Origin: Buxus sempervirens
Lineage: Eukaryota; Streptophyta; Magnoliopsida; Buxales; Buxaceae
Assembly: GCA_947561395.2 (NCBI GenBank)
Contig: OX387186.1
Location: 10,839,888 to 10,903,887, forward strand
Direction of reading: 5' to 3'
Length of the DNA: 64,000 nt
The position numbers and the translations under genes are program-made. The notes below the pieces were generated by a model, which made no database searches, was not told the origin of the DNA, and was given only the letters and a program-made list of their open reading frames with translations. Positions 46,199 through 57,419 of the stretch are shown here, one piece after another. Every line of letters starts with the position of its first letter. Within the stretch, counting starts at the first letter, position 1.

Positions 46199-49042
46199 TT
46201 TTTTTCTTGTATAGATTGGAGGACAGAATAGGGTTAAGATAAACCGGATAGGGTTCTGACAACAAACATTAATGGAGCTTTTTAAGTTTAATCTTGCTCT
46301 GTTTTCACTTGCTAGCTCTTGAAAGAAGATTGAAATTATCAATCTGTACTTGTTACCTTTTTGTGTATTTAGGTTTAAATTTTTAGTACTTCTTGACTCA
46401 TAAATCCAACTTTCCTTCTTGCCCCGAAGGAATGATCTGGCTAACAGTAATCTGTCATAACCTAGTAGGAGTTAAAAGGGCAGATGTAAAGACAAACATA
46501 GAAAATGCTGAAAGTGGGGACAAATTTATTGAATTGGGCACCCCTACAGCAATCTGCCATAAGCTGGACTCCATTTGAATCTTCTGGGGAATGAATGTCA
46601 GAATTTGACCAAGGCACCAGTTCCCAGTAATTAATTGTATCAAAACAAGAAATGCTCCTATGGATACCAGTAAATATTTTCCAATCAGATTATTCAGAGC
46701 CGTTAAATAAATAAGAAAATTAATATCATGAAGCACATAATTATGTTGTGATTAGAAACTGCAAATGAAAATCAAATTATGGATTTACAAAACCAATCAA
46801 CTAATATAGGACTGTATTCCAGAGTTTCATTTTTCCTTCCTTTTTTATCAGCCCTTTTTGGAAGGCACTTGATTCATACAGCCAATAAGTCAAAACAGGT
46901 GGGATCTTCCAACAGTACTTTTATGACATGGACAAGTAAACATCACATGATCTCAACTGATCAGGATCCTAGACCTTCCATATGGCTGTCTGCAACCATA
47001 TTAACATATCAATCCTATGAAGACCTAAATGTTCCACACTAATTAGGTCTTCACTATAAATAGATGTAGCAAATACTAGCAATATGAATTCAGAATAACA
47101 CCTTGTTAAGGCTCAAATATCAAAACCCAACCAGGCATGAGATAAATTGAAATTCAAAGTCAAACCTGAGGTCCATGAGCCCACTGGGGTCTTATATAAT
47201 GCAAGTTCCTGATACCCATATACAGCTGAAGATTCAGTCTCACTTGAATGCACCACCAGTGAAATATTCCTGCAAAAACAACCGAAAAGACTATCAGTAT
47301 AGGGATTCCTAATCTGAAATAGGTGGATAGTGTGAAATTATGAAATGCAGATAGAATATTTCTGACCTGTACCAATAATTTACTCTGGCAATAGATACCT
47401 ATGGAACGCATGCAGCTGATCAGAACGCATTATTGACTGGGATCCACCAAAAAAAATGACCAAGGCCAAATGATCACCCATCAAGTGATATGTATACAAT
47501 ATCCAATTTCTTTAAAAAAAAGAATCTAAAGTGCAGCACAGAGACCAAAAAAGTTCCCACCCCTAAGGATAAATGGTTAGTAATTAAATTGAAATAAGCA
47601 AGTAAACAACCATCAGCTCCTAAAACTCAAAACTATGAGAGCTATTAATTGGAGATGCCAAACAGGTTATCTAATAGCAGATATATATATCCATATCCTG
47701 ACCAAAAAAAAATGTAATAAAATACAAGAAAGATGAGATATTAAATTAGTAAAATTTCAGTCCATACATCAAGAAAGAATACCTCATTTTGTAGTCAATC
47801 ACAATGGGATTCAATTAGCTTGCTCCTTTCAAATCCTATATATCATAAATTTTTCCTATAGAATTAATCTCATCAACCCATGAAAGAGGAAACTATAAAA
47901 GATAGCTACTTTATTTATGCAAACAAATAATCACAAAGCAATGATAGACCAAAAAGTACTAGTATATATATCAAACATAAAAGATAATTTCCATCACTAA
48001 ACAGCCAATATTCATAAATTGCACAATTTTCCCCATGAAACTGACCATTTAGCACAATTTCAGAAACGTTGTACACAGTACTTAGTTTGCCTATTACATT
48101 GCATCTTGCGGAGGCAATGTAATAAATTTTAATTGATGTTCAATTCAAAGAATACCTCATTTTGGAATCAATAACTTAATTTATTGGTTAAAACGCAACT
48201 TTATTTCCTTGTACCATAGCAGGATGCTGGACATTGGCCCAAGATCCCTAACAATGTGGGAGAAATTTATCCCACATATATGTTCTAGAGAGGACTGCGT
48301 GGGAACTATAGATGTGGGCTTCAGAAACTTAAGGAACCTACTGAACCTTCTTTAAGTACATGAAGAAATCTGAATCTGATGTCTAATTAGTTTGTTGCCT
48401 ATGGATATTTTGAATCAATTCTTAGGAATCCCAATCTGCCTAAGCAAGGATAAGGACCAGTATGTGCCCAACAAAGACCAGAATATGGCCAAGCTCAAAA
48501 AATTTGAAAGGAATTTGAAATCCCAAAGACATTCCAGGTTGTTTTATCTTTCCAATGATCTTGCCTCAACCATCTTGCGTACCTAATTGATTCCAAAAAA
48601 TGGAATCATCTTGATTGCAAGCTTTAACCATCTAAACCAAACACATACATATAGTATGACGTTACTTTGTAGGATTCTATTAACAATGACAATGTCCATG
48701 TGCGTGTGAGAGTTTCCTATCACAACTCTTCATGTTGCAGTCTGAAACGTCTACATTTAGTCCAGACACCTTGACAATAACATTTATTATGATTCATGAA
48801 CCAAATAAGTAATTTTCAACGTGGATTGCAAAGTTCACATGCTTGTTGAATTGAAACGAGCCCCATCTCTCTCTCTCTCTCTCAAAATCAACTTTAAGAA
48901 TCTCACCTAGTGGCATACGTTAGGAATAATTTGAAAATCTGAATCAATGAAATCGTAGTCGAAATTATTGTCCATGCATTTCTAATACGGATCAACTAGT
49001 CCAAATCACTTATTTGATTGAACCAGTCTTAAGATATAGATA
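46199..49042. other. Intergenic, including subtilase 3'UTR
   Basis: No convincing gene. It contains an R1 repeat copy at about 48168-48258 and a (CT)n run at about 48866-48883. A possible splice-acceptor-like minus segment near 47270 was examined but not supported. Confidence 0.4.
48168..48258 (+). repeat. Dispersed repeat family R1 copy
   Basis: AATAACTTAATTTATTGGTT, CAACTTTATTTCCTTGTA, AGCAGGATGCTGGACATTGG, close to the copy at 12418-12512 (about 85-90% by eye over 90 bp). Confidence 0.6.
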
Positions 49043-49250
49043 TCTATACTATTACTAAAGCCAACTGGGAGGAATTTTCCCCTATTCTGGCTCTTCGTTT
49101 TTTTTTTTCCGAATATTGCCCTCTACAACCAAAGGAATCCCTAACTATAACAACCATATCAACTATTTTTTCTACTTTTAAATTTCAACCCAATCTCTAA
49201 TTCTATACTACAATTATTGGGTTCAAGACGTATTCACGTGCCCCCACTAG
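49043..49250 (+). mobile_element. Small non-autonomous Helitron (208 bp)
   Basis: Starts TCTATACTATTACTAAAG and ends with a hairpin (GACGTATTCACGTG) followed by CCCCCACTAG. It is flanked by A on the left (49042) and T on the right (49251), exactly the A|T insertion site expected for Helitrons. The middle resembles the remnant at 15133-15380. No RepHel gene. Confidence 0.7.
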
Positions 49251-51149
49251 TTAATACTGAAAAATAACCCTTGCATTCTCCCAATGTCTCTAACCAATCC
49301 AAAGTTCTACCGATTCGGATCGACCAGTCCCTATCGATAGCGGAACTGACTTGTATAGCCATGGACATCAATACTTGAACCTCCATTGCATCTAATCAGT
49401 TATAAATGTACATCAATCACATATGCAATTTTTTTTTTTTGGGTGAAAATCAAGTATGCAAATGTGATTGAAGAACTTAACAGCTAGCGTTTAATGGATG
49501 TCAATCGTGTATCTAAATGTTGTTGAAGAACTTCTCAGTGTTCCAATTGCAGAAGGAACTTAATAAACATGAAGATTCCACGTGTTGTGAGTGAAAGTGG
49601 TCCTTCAGCTCGAGTTTCATTTGTTTACGTCTAGAGACTAATTCTTGAAGAAACTACTAAGTATACTAACCCATCCCCGTTTTGTTAATATCCCCAAGAG
49701 GATAAAATGAAAGCTTTGAGTCAAGCTAATGGTGTGTCACATCTAATAAAAGACAAGGACCCACAATTTAACGTTCTAGCGGTTTAATTTAATTTAATTA
49801 CAAGATCAATTTCAAGTCATAATCATAATCTTATCTGCCAAAAACCCATGTTAAAAGAGTGTCTCCCAAGCCATTGAATCCATCTTAAAGAGTAGGCTAG
49901 CTTAGTCGCTTTCCCAACAAGTTTAGGCTTAAGCTAAGGACCAATTGGTGCAAAGCCCCCTCAAGTGTTCTTTGCTTTGTCAAATTGGGACCCACTCTAT
50001 TTGGCAGCGCACAAATGTTTTACGTCCTGAAGAGGACAACAGTGGGAGACAGAGAGAACGAGAGTTCCAAAGTAAGAGAGCGACAAAAGAAAACAACGGC
50101 GGCAACGTGGCAAAGATGTAGGATGACAACGGAGATGCTGCATGTAGCGTGTGACAGATGTTATACGTGGTGTGTCGTAATTGGTTCGGCTGGATACGGA
50201 TAAGGCTACGTGGCTCTTCGTAAATGGACCGCATTCAAGCGGGTCAGGAGCCGTCGGATACGCCGCGCTTAAGGAAGAGAGCTCTACGCTCACGCTCCAA
50301 TCATTGGAATGACAGCCTTGGAGTTTGGGGAACACAGCATCTTTCGAGGATATGCTGATAAATAAAAATTTTTTCCTTAGGTTGGGGAAATCCACTGCCA
50401 CAATTATCTCAATCGCGAGATGCTTTACATGTTAGCATCTTATCCCCGTTAATGTTTTTTTATTATTGTAGATATTTCAAATGAGGCTTACATAAAAAAA
50501 AATATTGATTTTGTAATACTCCATATAGTAACATCTCAAGGATACAATAAGAACCAATTCACATAAACATGGCAGAAGATTTTGTTGAAAGTCAATAACA
50601 CATAAGATGATAGATCTCAACCTTAAAACCTAGGCTAGAAAGTGAGGGAAGCTCATCTCTTATACAGTGGGTGAAAGAATGGTGAACTTTCGATGTGAGA
50701 CAAATTCCAACATATTTCATCCAATTAAATTGATGACTTGGCTTCTTGTCTGAGGGAAAAATGTGAAGTCCAATATGGAAGAAAGCAGCCAAATTAAAAT
50801 AGCCTAAATTACCTTGGCAATAATTATAAAATTTGAAAAATATTAAACCCTTTTTCTTTTCTTTTTTTTGTTTTTTTAGGGGTTTTAATCTACCCATACA
50901 CACCCATTTAGGGCAATTGAGATCCGGTGGAGCTCTTATTGCAATTTTATTTGAACCATCCATAGGATCATACCATGTGTATTAATGTCATGTGTATTAA
51001 AAGAGAAAAACCAAGGATTTGAACCCTTGAGTGGTTTAACCGTAAATTTTTAAAGCACATATGGCACAATCCTGTGACAGTTTCAAATAAAAAGTACAAA
51101 TAAGAGCTCCCAAGGATGTGAACCCCAACTAGCTAGGATGGGTGATTAG
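49251..51149. other. Intergenic, non-coding, with a G-box-rich island
   Basis: No gene. Around 50100-50340 the sequence is less AT-rich, with three ACGTGG cores (50105, 50165, 50208). The overlapping open frames on both strands show no family resemblance. Confidence 0.4.
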
Positions 51150-51413
51150 TGTTAAAGAATATATTAAACATATAAAAGTTCGCTCCTACTATTAACTTGA
51201 GCTTTTAGTAGGAATGGTGTTTTACGTGGTATTAGAGCCTTAGACAAGCGCCAAGCCTTGGGTTCAAACCTCCACTCCACCTACGTGTAGGGTCTCCCTA
51301 AAATGGGTTTGAGTCCGGCCCACACATGAGGGAGAGTGTTAAGGAATATATTAAACATACAAAAGTTCGCCCCTACTATCAACTTGAGCTTTTAGTAGAA
51401 ACATTATTTTAAA
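51150..51413 (+). mobile_element. TRIM-type miniature LTR element (264 bp), fossil
   Basis: Fossil. Two direct terminal repeats of about 77 bp (51150-51226 and 51337-51413) share AATATATTAAACATA, AAAAGTTCGC and CTTGAGCTTTTAGTA. Directly after the first lies a methionine-tRNA-type primer-binding site (51227-51239, TGGTATTAGAGCC), and a purine tract (GAGGGAGAG) precedes the second. There is no coding capacity, as is normal for TRIM/SMART elements. Clear divergence between the repeats and no visible target duplication point to an old insertion. Confidence 0.8.
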
Positions 51414-52960
51414 AGTTGCATGAGAAAATCAAGTTTTATAAAGTTAAAAAGTAAAATACATATAATATCTTTCCTTTATGACTTTGGAGCTTGAGAAATA
51501 GGGAAGGAAAAAAAAAGGAAAAAGAAGAAATTAAGGAAGAGATAAGAACAAAGCATTATAAAATCAAAACTGGAGGATGTAAACCACATCATGTCTTCCA
51601 AGCTCTCAAAGTCTAGAAGAAATTTTTTCATTTAGATGAGGTATTTAATTTGCATGTATTCGAGATGAATCACAGAATGAGACATTTGATGGTGATACGT
51701 GAACGTAGTTGTCATGACTTGTACCTTTTCTTCTTTTATGTATAAGTCCGTACGGAATATACCGTGCTTAGTCTAAAATTCTTTTCTATCCAGATAAAAC
51801 ATTTTGAGAGGGAAGATGATCGTCATACGAAGGATAAAAATTTTTAATTTTTCTCTTCTTGGGATGGAAAAGTGAAGGATTTCATTACAACAATTCAAAA
51901 TACAGCTCAACGACTTGGGTATTAACCTCAAGACTTAATATCTGTCAAGCAATGGGGGTAGCTTGTTGATCTGAGCTACTTAATTTCAACCAAGCGGTCG
52001 AACCAATCAAAATCACCAACCGAAAACATCAATTATATAGACGTTTCGAATCCATGCCAAAAACAAAAATAAAAAATAAAAAATTACACAGACTCTTAAC
52101 ACCTATGCATCGTAGACTGGGCACACACGTACACAAACGGCACAGCATGTTCTTAGTGGGACTTGAACACAAAACTTGGGCTCCGATGCCCATTGTTAAG
52201 ATCAAACACTTACTACTAGACAGTTAGAGCGCAATTTTATTTCCTTATACTGTAACAAGATGCTAGACTTTAACCAACACCCCCAATACATATTCTTATT
52301 CTTTTCTAATTTTTTATTCACGTTGCACGATTAACAACAATTTTACACCTTATAACCTTAATTTAACAAATCTAGTAAAGAAATTCCCATCATCAGTGAA
52401 TGTAGACATTTTTGTCTAACCCCAAAAATTTTATATCTTTATTTGTTTTATTTTTTCTTAATTAGCTAGTTTGATGGTTTATTCTCTTTCTATTTTTCTT
52501 GTAATAAATAAATATGCTTACAATAGCTGCTAATTTGAATTGCTGGATCCGATGCACTGTAATTACTTATGTTTATGACGTCTGCAGGCTCTCTCCATCT
52601 GAACAGCTAATTGAACTACATTGAACCAGGCAGACCTCAACGGTTCAGATCCATTGTCTGGTTTTTAAACATTGGAATAACTACAGGTCTGGGGTTGAAA
52701 ATTAAAGCTGCTACGCGTTGCTTCCGAGCATCCCTCCTCATTCAAAGCAATCAAAAAAAATATTTAATGAGGGGTTGTGTGAAAGATGAAAGCCTTGAGC
52801 CGTAAGAAATGGAGCTATTATGTGTACATTTCTGGTAATTGAGCAGGCGCCGACAGAGTAATCTCTCCATTAAATTAATAAAAAACTGAAAACAATCACA
52901 AGAGAACAAGCTATGTGGCTATGGCCATGGCTGTAAGCGGGGACCGCACTCTACGCCTTT
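51414..52960. other. Intergenic
   Basis: No gene. A degraded R1-related segment lies at about 52205-52290 (CAATTTTATTTCCTTATACT, AAGATGCTAGACTTTAACC). Confidence 0.4.
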
Positions 52961-53279
52961 ATAGTGACGCCATCTTACGACCATCCATCAAAGAGTGCTC
53001 GTTACGATTTCTCTTCTCTTCTCTCTCTCTACATCTTCTCTCTCTTGTTACAAAATCCAAACTCCTGCGTTGAATCAATTAATCAATCACTCCTTCGCCT
53101 TCCTTCTATAAATACCCACCCATTTCGCCCTCTCCTACAGTCCCAAAAATCTTTGGGTTTCCCAGAAATTCTTTCTTGTTTTTTCTTTCATTGATTTGAT
53201 ACCCACTTAACTTATTCTTCTTAATTCTTTGTTTTCTTTGTTTTCTTTGTTTGTTTGTTTCCCGTTTGATTCTATTAAC
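52961..53279 (+). promoter_or_regulatory. Promoter and 5'UTR of the S40-like gene
   Basis: A good TATA box (TATAAATA, 53107-53114) would place transcription start near 53140 and give a 5'UTR of about 140 nt, free of upstream ATG. A CT-rich patch (53015-53050) lies just upstream, a common plant core-promoter element. Confidence 0.6.
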
Positions 53280-53711
53280 ATGGCTGAGGAATTCCAAGAG
53301 TCAGATGTTATCTGGCCGGACTCCGACCGGCGTCACAGTCGGAGCAGCAGGCGCGAAGAGAATGATGAATGTGATGACTGCAACTACGGTGATATTGTGG
53401 ACTCTCTTAAACGTGATTCGAGGTTTATACGGATTAAAAAACTGAAGAAGCAGCAGAACATGACGAGCTCGCTTCCGGTCAACATCCCGGAAAAGGTATC
53501 CGGACGTCCATGGTTACATTACTTGGATTGGGATGAGGAGGATGATTACGATGAGGGAGAGATGGTGCCACCCCATTTAATAGTTGCTCGGAGAATCGCC
53601 GGAAAGATGGCTTTTTCGGTTTGCACCGGCAATGGCAGGACTCTTAAAGGTCGGGATTTAAGCGAAGTCAGGAATTCGATACTTCGAATGACTGGATTCC
53701 TTGAATCGTGA
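53280..53711 (+). CDS. S40-type senescence regulator (DUF584), single exon, 143 aa
   Basis: Start ATG at 53280 (MAEEFQESDVIW); the frame is open further upstream, but this start follows the 5'UTR and matches the family start. Conserved S40 blocks: SLPVNIPEK, then an acidic linker (DWDEEDDYDEGE), then MVPPHLIVARR and FSVCTGNGRTLKGRDLSEVR, ending SILRMTGFLES. Intronless and 140-200 aa is usual for the family. S40 proteins are nuclear, small and induced in senescence, dark and stress (barley HvS40, Arabidopsis AtS40-3); the molecular function is not settled. From memory AtS40-3 lies close to AGAMOUS in Arabidopsis, fitting the MADS gene at 1-2133. Confidence 0.93.
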   Translation: MAEEFQESDVIWPDSDRRHSRSSRREENDECDDCNYGDIVDSLKRDSRFIRIKKLKKQQNMTSSLPVNIPEKVSGRPWLHYLDWDEEDDYDEGEMVPPHLIVARRIAGKMAFSVCTGNGRTLKGRDLSEVRNSILRMTGFLES

Positions 53712-53977
53712 CCCCTCGAATGCTAAGCATTCCAAATGATCGAAGGCCAAACCAATAGAGAAGAACAAAAACTTTCTTTCTTTTTTTGGCTATCAAGATT
53801 TTCTCATTGATTGTTATAGAAGAACAATAAAGGTTTCAAATGAAGACTTTGATTATAATTTGTTAATTAAGGTGGGGTTTGTTTGATTCATTATTCAATA
53901 CTTGCTTATCGTGACTTTGAGTTTTAAATTTCTGCAAGTTGAACTGATCAAGCGAAGTCTACCCAGAAGCCCATTTC

Positions 53978-54012
<35 letters not shown>

Positions 54013-54702
54013 TGTGAGAGAGAGAGAGAGAATAAAAGAGAAGACTCGAAATTTGAAGCTTTTCCAGCTGTGAAGGCGTTCGTCACCGATTTCTGCTTCA
54101 GCCCGCGAGGAAATCTCATTGGGATTCTCCGAAGAAATTTTATATTCGAATCTCTTAATAGACAAAAGATAGAACAATTTAGGAGAATGTGAAAGGTTGT
54201 TTTTTGGAGTTTGGTTTTGATTGCGATGATCAAGTTTGACACGTGATCTCAATGTAGGATTTGTTTATTAATACCTCAAGTGCATTATGCCCGATGGAGC
54301 CCATGTACACCTCATGGTGGCCCCACTTCTGAAGGGCTTCAGAAATTATATTTTATATTGTCTAAAAAATTTAAGTATAAAATAATTAAATAGATATTGA
54401 CAGATGTGACAAAACCTAATATATTTTTCTAGTGAGACTCGTACAATTAAGATGTTGTTATACGACTTATGGATAAAAGGTCTCATATAAAATAGTTTAT
54501 CTATATTAACCGAGAACATTTCGTCTGGAACCACTCAATGGTGTCAGCGTGAAATGCATATATGGATGTCCATGTCAGGAGGGGGGCCTACACATTCAAA
54601 TTCCATCTCAGCCGATGGCTTCAGGAACCACACCAAATTTTGATTTTAGAGGAAATGCTTTCATATTAACCAAGTTGGTCATTCACGTAACATGTTTTAG
54701 TC
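53712..54702. other. S40 3' region and spacer
   Basis: 3'UTR side, then a (CT)n/(GA)n palindrome at 53980-54030 and AT-rich sequence up to the Mutator-like element. Overlapping open frames around 53895-54252 come from the repeat. Confidence 0.45.
53980..54030. repeat. (CT)14 / (GA)n self-complementary microsatellite
   Basis: A CT run (53980-54008) is followed after a GAATTGT spacer by a GA run (54016-54030), so a transcript on either strand can fold into a long hairpin. Confidence 0.9.
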
Positions 54703-55869
54703 CGATTCGCATCGTTTATAGCATTGTGCTTGATAGCGGCGCTTACAGCGTTGCCACAAACAGAACACCCGTCTAGGCTGCCTAGCACGCATGTATTAAC
54801 AGGACGAAGATGTCCCTTCCATTAAAAAACAAGGTTTTTTCTTTCGTTAACAAGAAAAAAAAAACTGGGATTTGAACAACTTTCAGCTAGTTTGAAAAAA
54901 TGTTCAACCTAGTTCTTCATTCAGGTCCTATTTCGTTCAGTTTCAACCTTTTGCAGTATCAACTGATTTCAGTTTCAGCCTTTGTTCGTTCAAACCCTTC
55001 TTATCAACTGGTGTCAGACTTCATTGAAGTGTCGGTTTAAGTTAAAGCATTGTCCCGCAAGTCTTCAAAACTCCGAAGTTTTTCTAGTTGGCAATGGAAC
55101 CAGTCTCATGCATTTCCTAAACCCTAACCACCACCTCTTGATCTCCTTGAAATGAGCTTCCCGATGCTAATAGGGAGATAAGTTATTCTATTTTGAACTC
55201 CGATTTGACACCATGGGAGACTCGAAGCGTTTCTCAGCGATTTAGAGGTTCTATTTAGAGAGCGTTCTCATAAATAGTCGAACCCTAAAATTTGTGTGCT
55301 TTCTACATATGCAAGTGTTGATGAGAGCTTCGATGGTCCGTGGAGAATAGAGATTGTTCTCGCAATGTCTAGTAAGTGCTGATAACAGTGCGATGGAAGT
55401 GAAGGAAACAAGTGAATGGTTGAAGCTGCTAAAGAAACAAAAGAATTTCACTTCCCCAAACAATAAGGAGGATAAATTGTAGACAAATCTTTCGGTTTAC
55501 TATTGCACAGAAGTCACGATCATTAGCATATCGTTGCAGACAGTGTTAGCAATTCGTGTCGTAGCCAAGAGAGAGAGAGAGAGAGTTGGCATTGAGTCTG
55601 AGAGCAAACTGAGAAATTTATTCCGGTGAAGGTAATGAGAATATCGATGGGCAAAAGAGATGATGTACAGTAGCCGTAGATTTTTTTTTTAATCTGATGC
55701 TTTTTTTTTTTCCCTTCTTTTTTACTTTAAAAAAAAACCTTGTTTTTTAATGGATGAAATATCTCCGTCCTGGTAATACACACGTACCAGGCAGCCTGGA
55801 TGCGTGTTGTGTTTGCAGCAACACTGTAAGCGCCGTTGTCAAACATGATGCTATAGACGATGCAAATCA
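54703..55869. mobile_element. Non-autonomous Mutator-like element (1167 bp) with perfect 9-bp target duplication
   Basis: Long terminal inverted repeats of about 140 bp. The left begins CGATTCGCATCGTTTATAGC and the right ends GCTATAGACGATGCAAATCA. Shared inner blocks include GGCGCTTACAG, AGGCTGCCT and TTAATGGA / CCATTAAAAAACAAGG. The flanks GTTTTAGTC are identical at 54694-54702 and 55870-55878. Nine bp and long TIRs are diagnostic of MULEs. The internal 850 bp encodes no transposase; I could not identify a captured gene. Confidence 0.9.
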
Positions 55870-55878
55870 GTTTTAGTC

Positions 55879-56141
55879 TATCAAAACAACTAATTAAAAC
55901 TAGGCCTGGTCATGGCCCAAGCCCACCCATGACATGGCCCACACCAACCTCACTTTGTCTTTTGCTTTTGAAAGAGTTGATAGTGACTTGAAGCCCGGCT
56001 TAATATATGCCTAACCTAATGCCTGAACTCCAAGGCTCCAAAGTCCAAACCAGTATACTAGTTTTCTTCTAATGAATTTATATATAAGTGCATATATAAT
56101 AAGTATAATGTATATAGATAAAGTATGCACATATGTGTGTT

Positions 56142-56176
<35 letters not shown>
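55879..56176. other. Spacer ending in (TA)n
   Basis: No gene. A (TA)n microsatellite at about 56145-56176 abuts the Helitron-like repeat. Confidence 0.5.
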
Positions 56177-56180
<4 letters not shown>

Positions 56181-56371
56181 GAGAATATGCCCCTTGGGAA
56201 GCGTGCCAACAACTATGTATGACTTCCTTGAAGAGCCCTTGCTGTTCGGTGATAAGGCATAATTAATATAGGGTTAAAATAGTCAAAACTCTACCTATTA
56301 ATTTAAAATCTGGATAGTTACAAAACTATTCCCTCCCTTTATGTGCAGTACTGCACAGTTCTCCATGCTAG
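56177..56371 (+). mobile_element. Helitron-like non-autonomous element, unfilled relative of 17820-19384
   Basis: Starts AACGAGAATATGCCCCTTGG and ends with a perfect hairpin GTGCAGTACTGCAC, a short spacer and CTAG (56368-56371) followed by T. The matching sequence at 17820 begins ACGAGCATAGGCCCTTGGGA and has the same tail but is interrupted by other elements. Confidence 0.6.
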
Positions 56372-57419
56372 TATATATAATTTGTAATTAATTTGATATT
56401 TATGGGAATTCGATTGCTTTTAATTACTCCTTCGGCCCAAGAAAGGCCATATTATGTTGAGCAACAATCTCAGAATTGTTATGTATAACTTTAAGTTTCA
56501 GATCCTATAGCAAAGGGACAAGTTCACCATATTGAGAAGATTGTGCAAATTCTTCCCCTCTTGAAGAGATTGTGCAGAGAGATTTGCTTTCTGCACAATC
56601 AGCTTTGCTTTCATCATTCACTGGACCTTGCAGAGAGATTATAACATTTTTTTGAACTTTCGAAGATGTTCATGTCAAGGAGTTGTAGAATGCTTATTTA
56701 GGTTTTTGATAGTTCATAAAAATGTTGAAACTTCCTCCTCTATTGAGAAGATTGTGCAAATTCTTCCCTTCTTAAGGGAAGCCATGCCACACCAAAACAG
56801 AAATAAAATTCAAAAAATAAAAAGAGAAGATAACTGTATCCTCATTTCATATTAGTTGCAAAACCAATCATACCATTTTTTTAACAGAACAATTTCATCA
56901 ATTCAAATTAATCTTTTGACAATGAATCCTCCGGAGTATCCATACGGACAAAATTCTACCCAAAAAAAATCCATACGTACAAAAATTATGTAAAATCTCA
57001 ACCGCCATGACAAGCTTTTTCATTGCTTTTAAGTGAACAAGGATCCTGATTCGAGCTGATTCGGATACAAAAATCAACTGGGGGTATGCCTGCATTGGAA
57101 ATGGTCCAGCCCAGAGTTATGTGCCTTGGTATCTCTGAGGGAGGTTGAAGGTAAAAGAAGCAATTGTCAGAATGTGAGCATGTCAAGAAAGCAGCTCCAT
57201 CTCAAAGTATATCATACTACTTTCCCTTCATTGAATCTCCTTAATATGAGAATCTGTATCATGGTTTATGAACAGGAATTAACCATCCCATATGAATGCT
57301 GTATAGAGAGCTAGATGTGAGCAGAGACTGAAGGCAAAACCTTCTTCCCTCTGTTCATTCTCTAGCTCTGGTTTTCTTCACTAAATATGTATTAGAGTGT
57401 GAGAGCTTCTTTGCCCTCT
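56372..57419. other. GAUT 3' region and spacer
   Basis: Presumed 3'UTR of the GAUT gene at its right side. A phrase with GAGAAGATTGTGCAAATTCT occurs twice (about 56534 and 56745), suggesting a local duplication. No gene. Confidence 0.4.

Noticed and set aside
47160-47411. Minus-strand segment with a TTTTGCAG acceptor-like site and a short frame (EYFTGGAFK then stop)
   Set aside because: I could not find matching upstream exons or a family, so a hidden gene is not supported.
49980-50401. Three overlapping open frames in a less AT-rich island
   Set aside because: No conserved motif on either strand; kept only as a possible regulatory island.
52205-52290. A second TRIM element
   Set aside because: Only the R1-like phrase is present; no paired terminal repeats, primer site or purine tract.
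55251-55463. Protein-coding gene inside the MULE
   Set aside because: The 70-residue frame has no recognisable domain and no splice-compatible neighbours.
49043-56371. A single large Helitron from the 49 kb start to the 56 kb CTAG end, carrying the S40 gene
   Set aside because: A nearer, well-formed 3' end exists at 49250 and the 56 kb end belongs to a different repeat; S40 also fits ancestral synteny, so capture is not needed.
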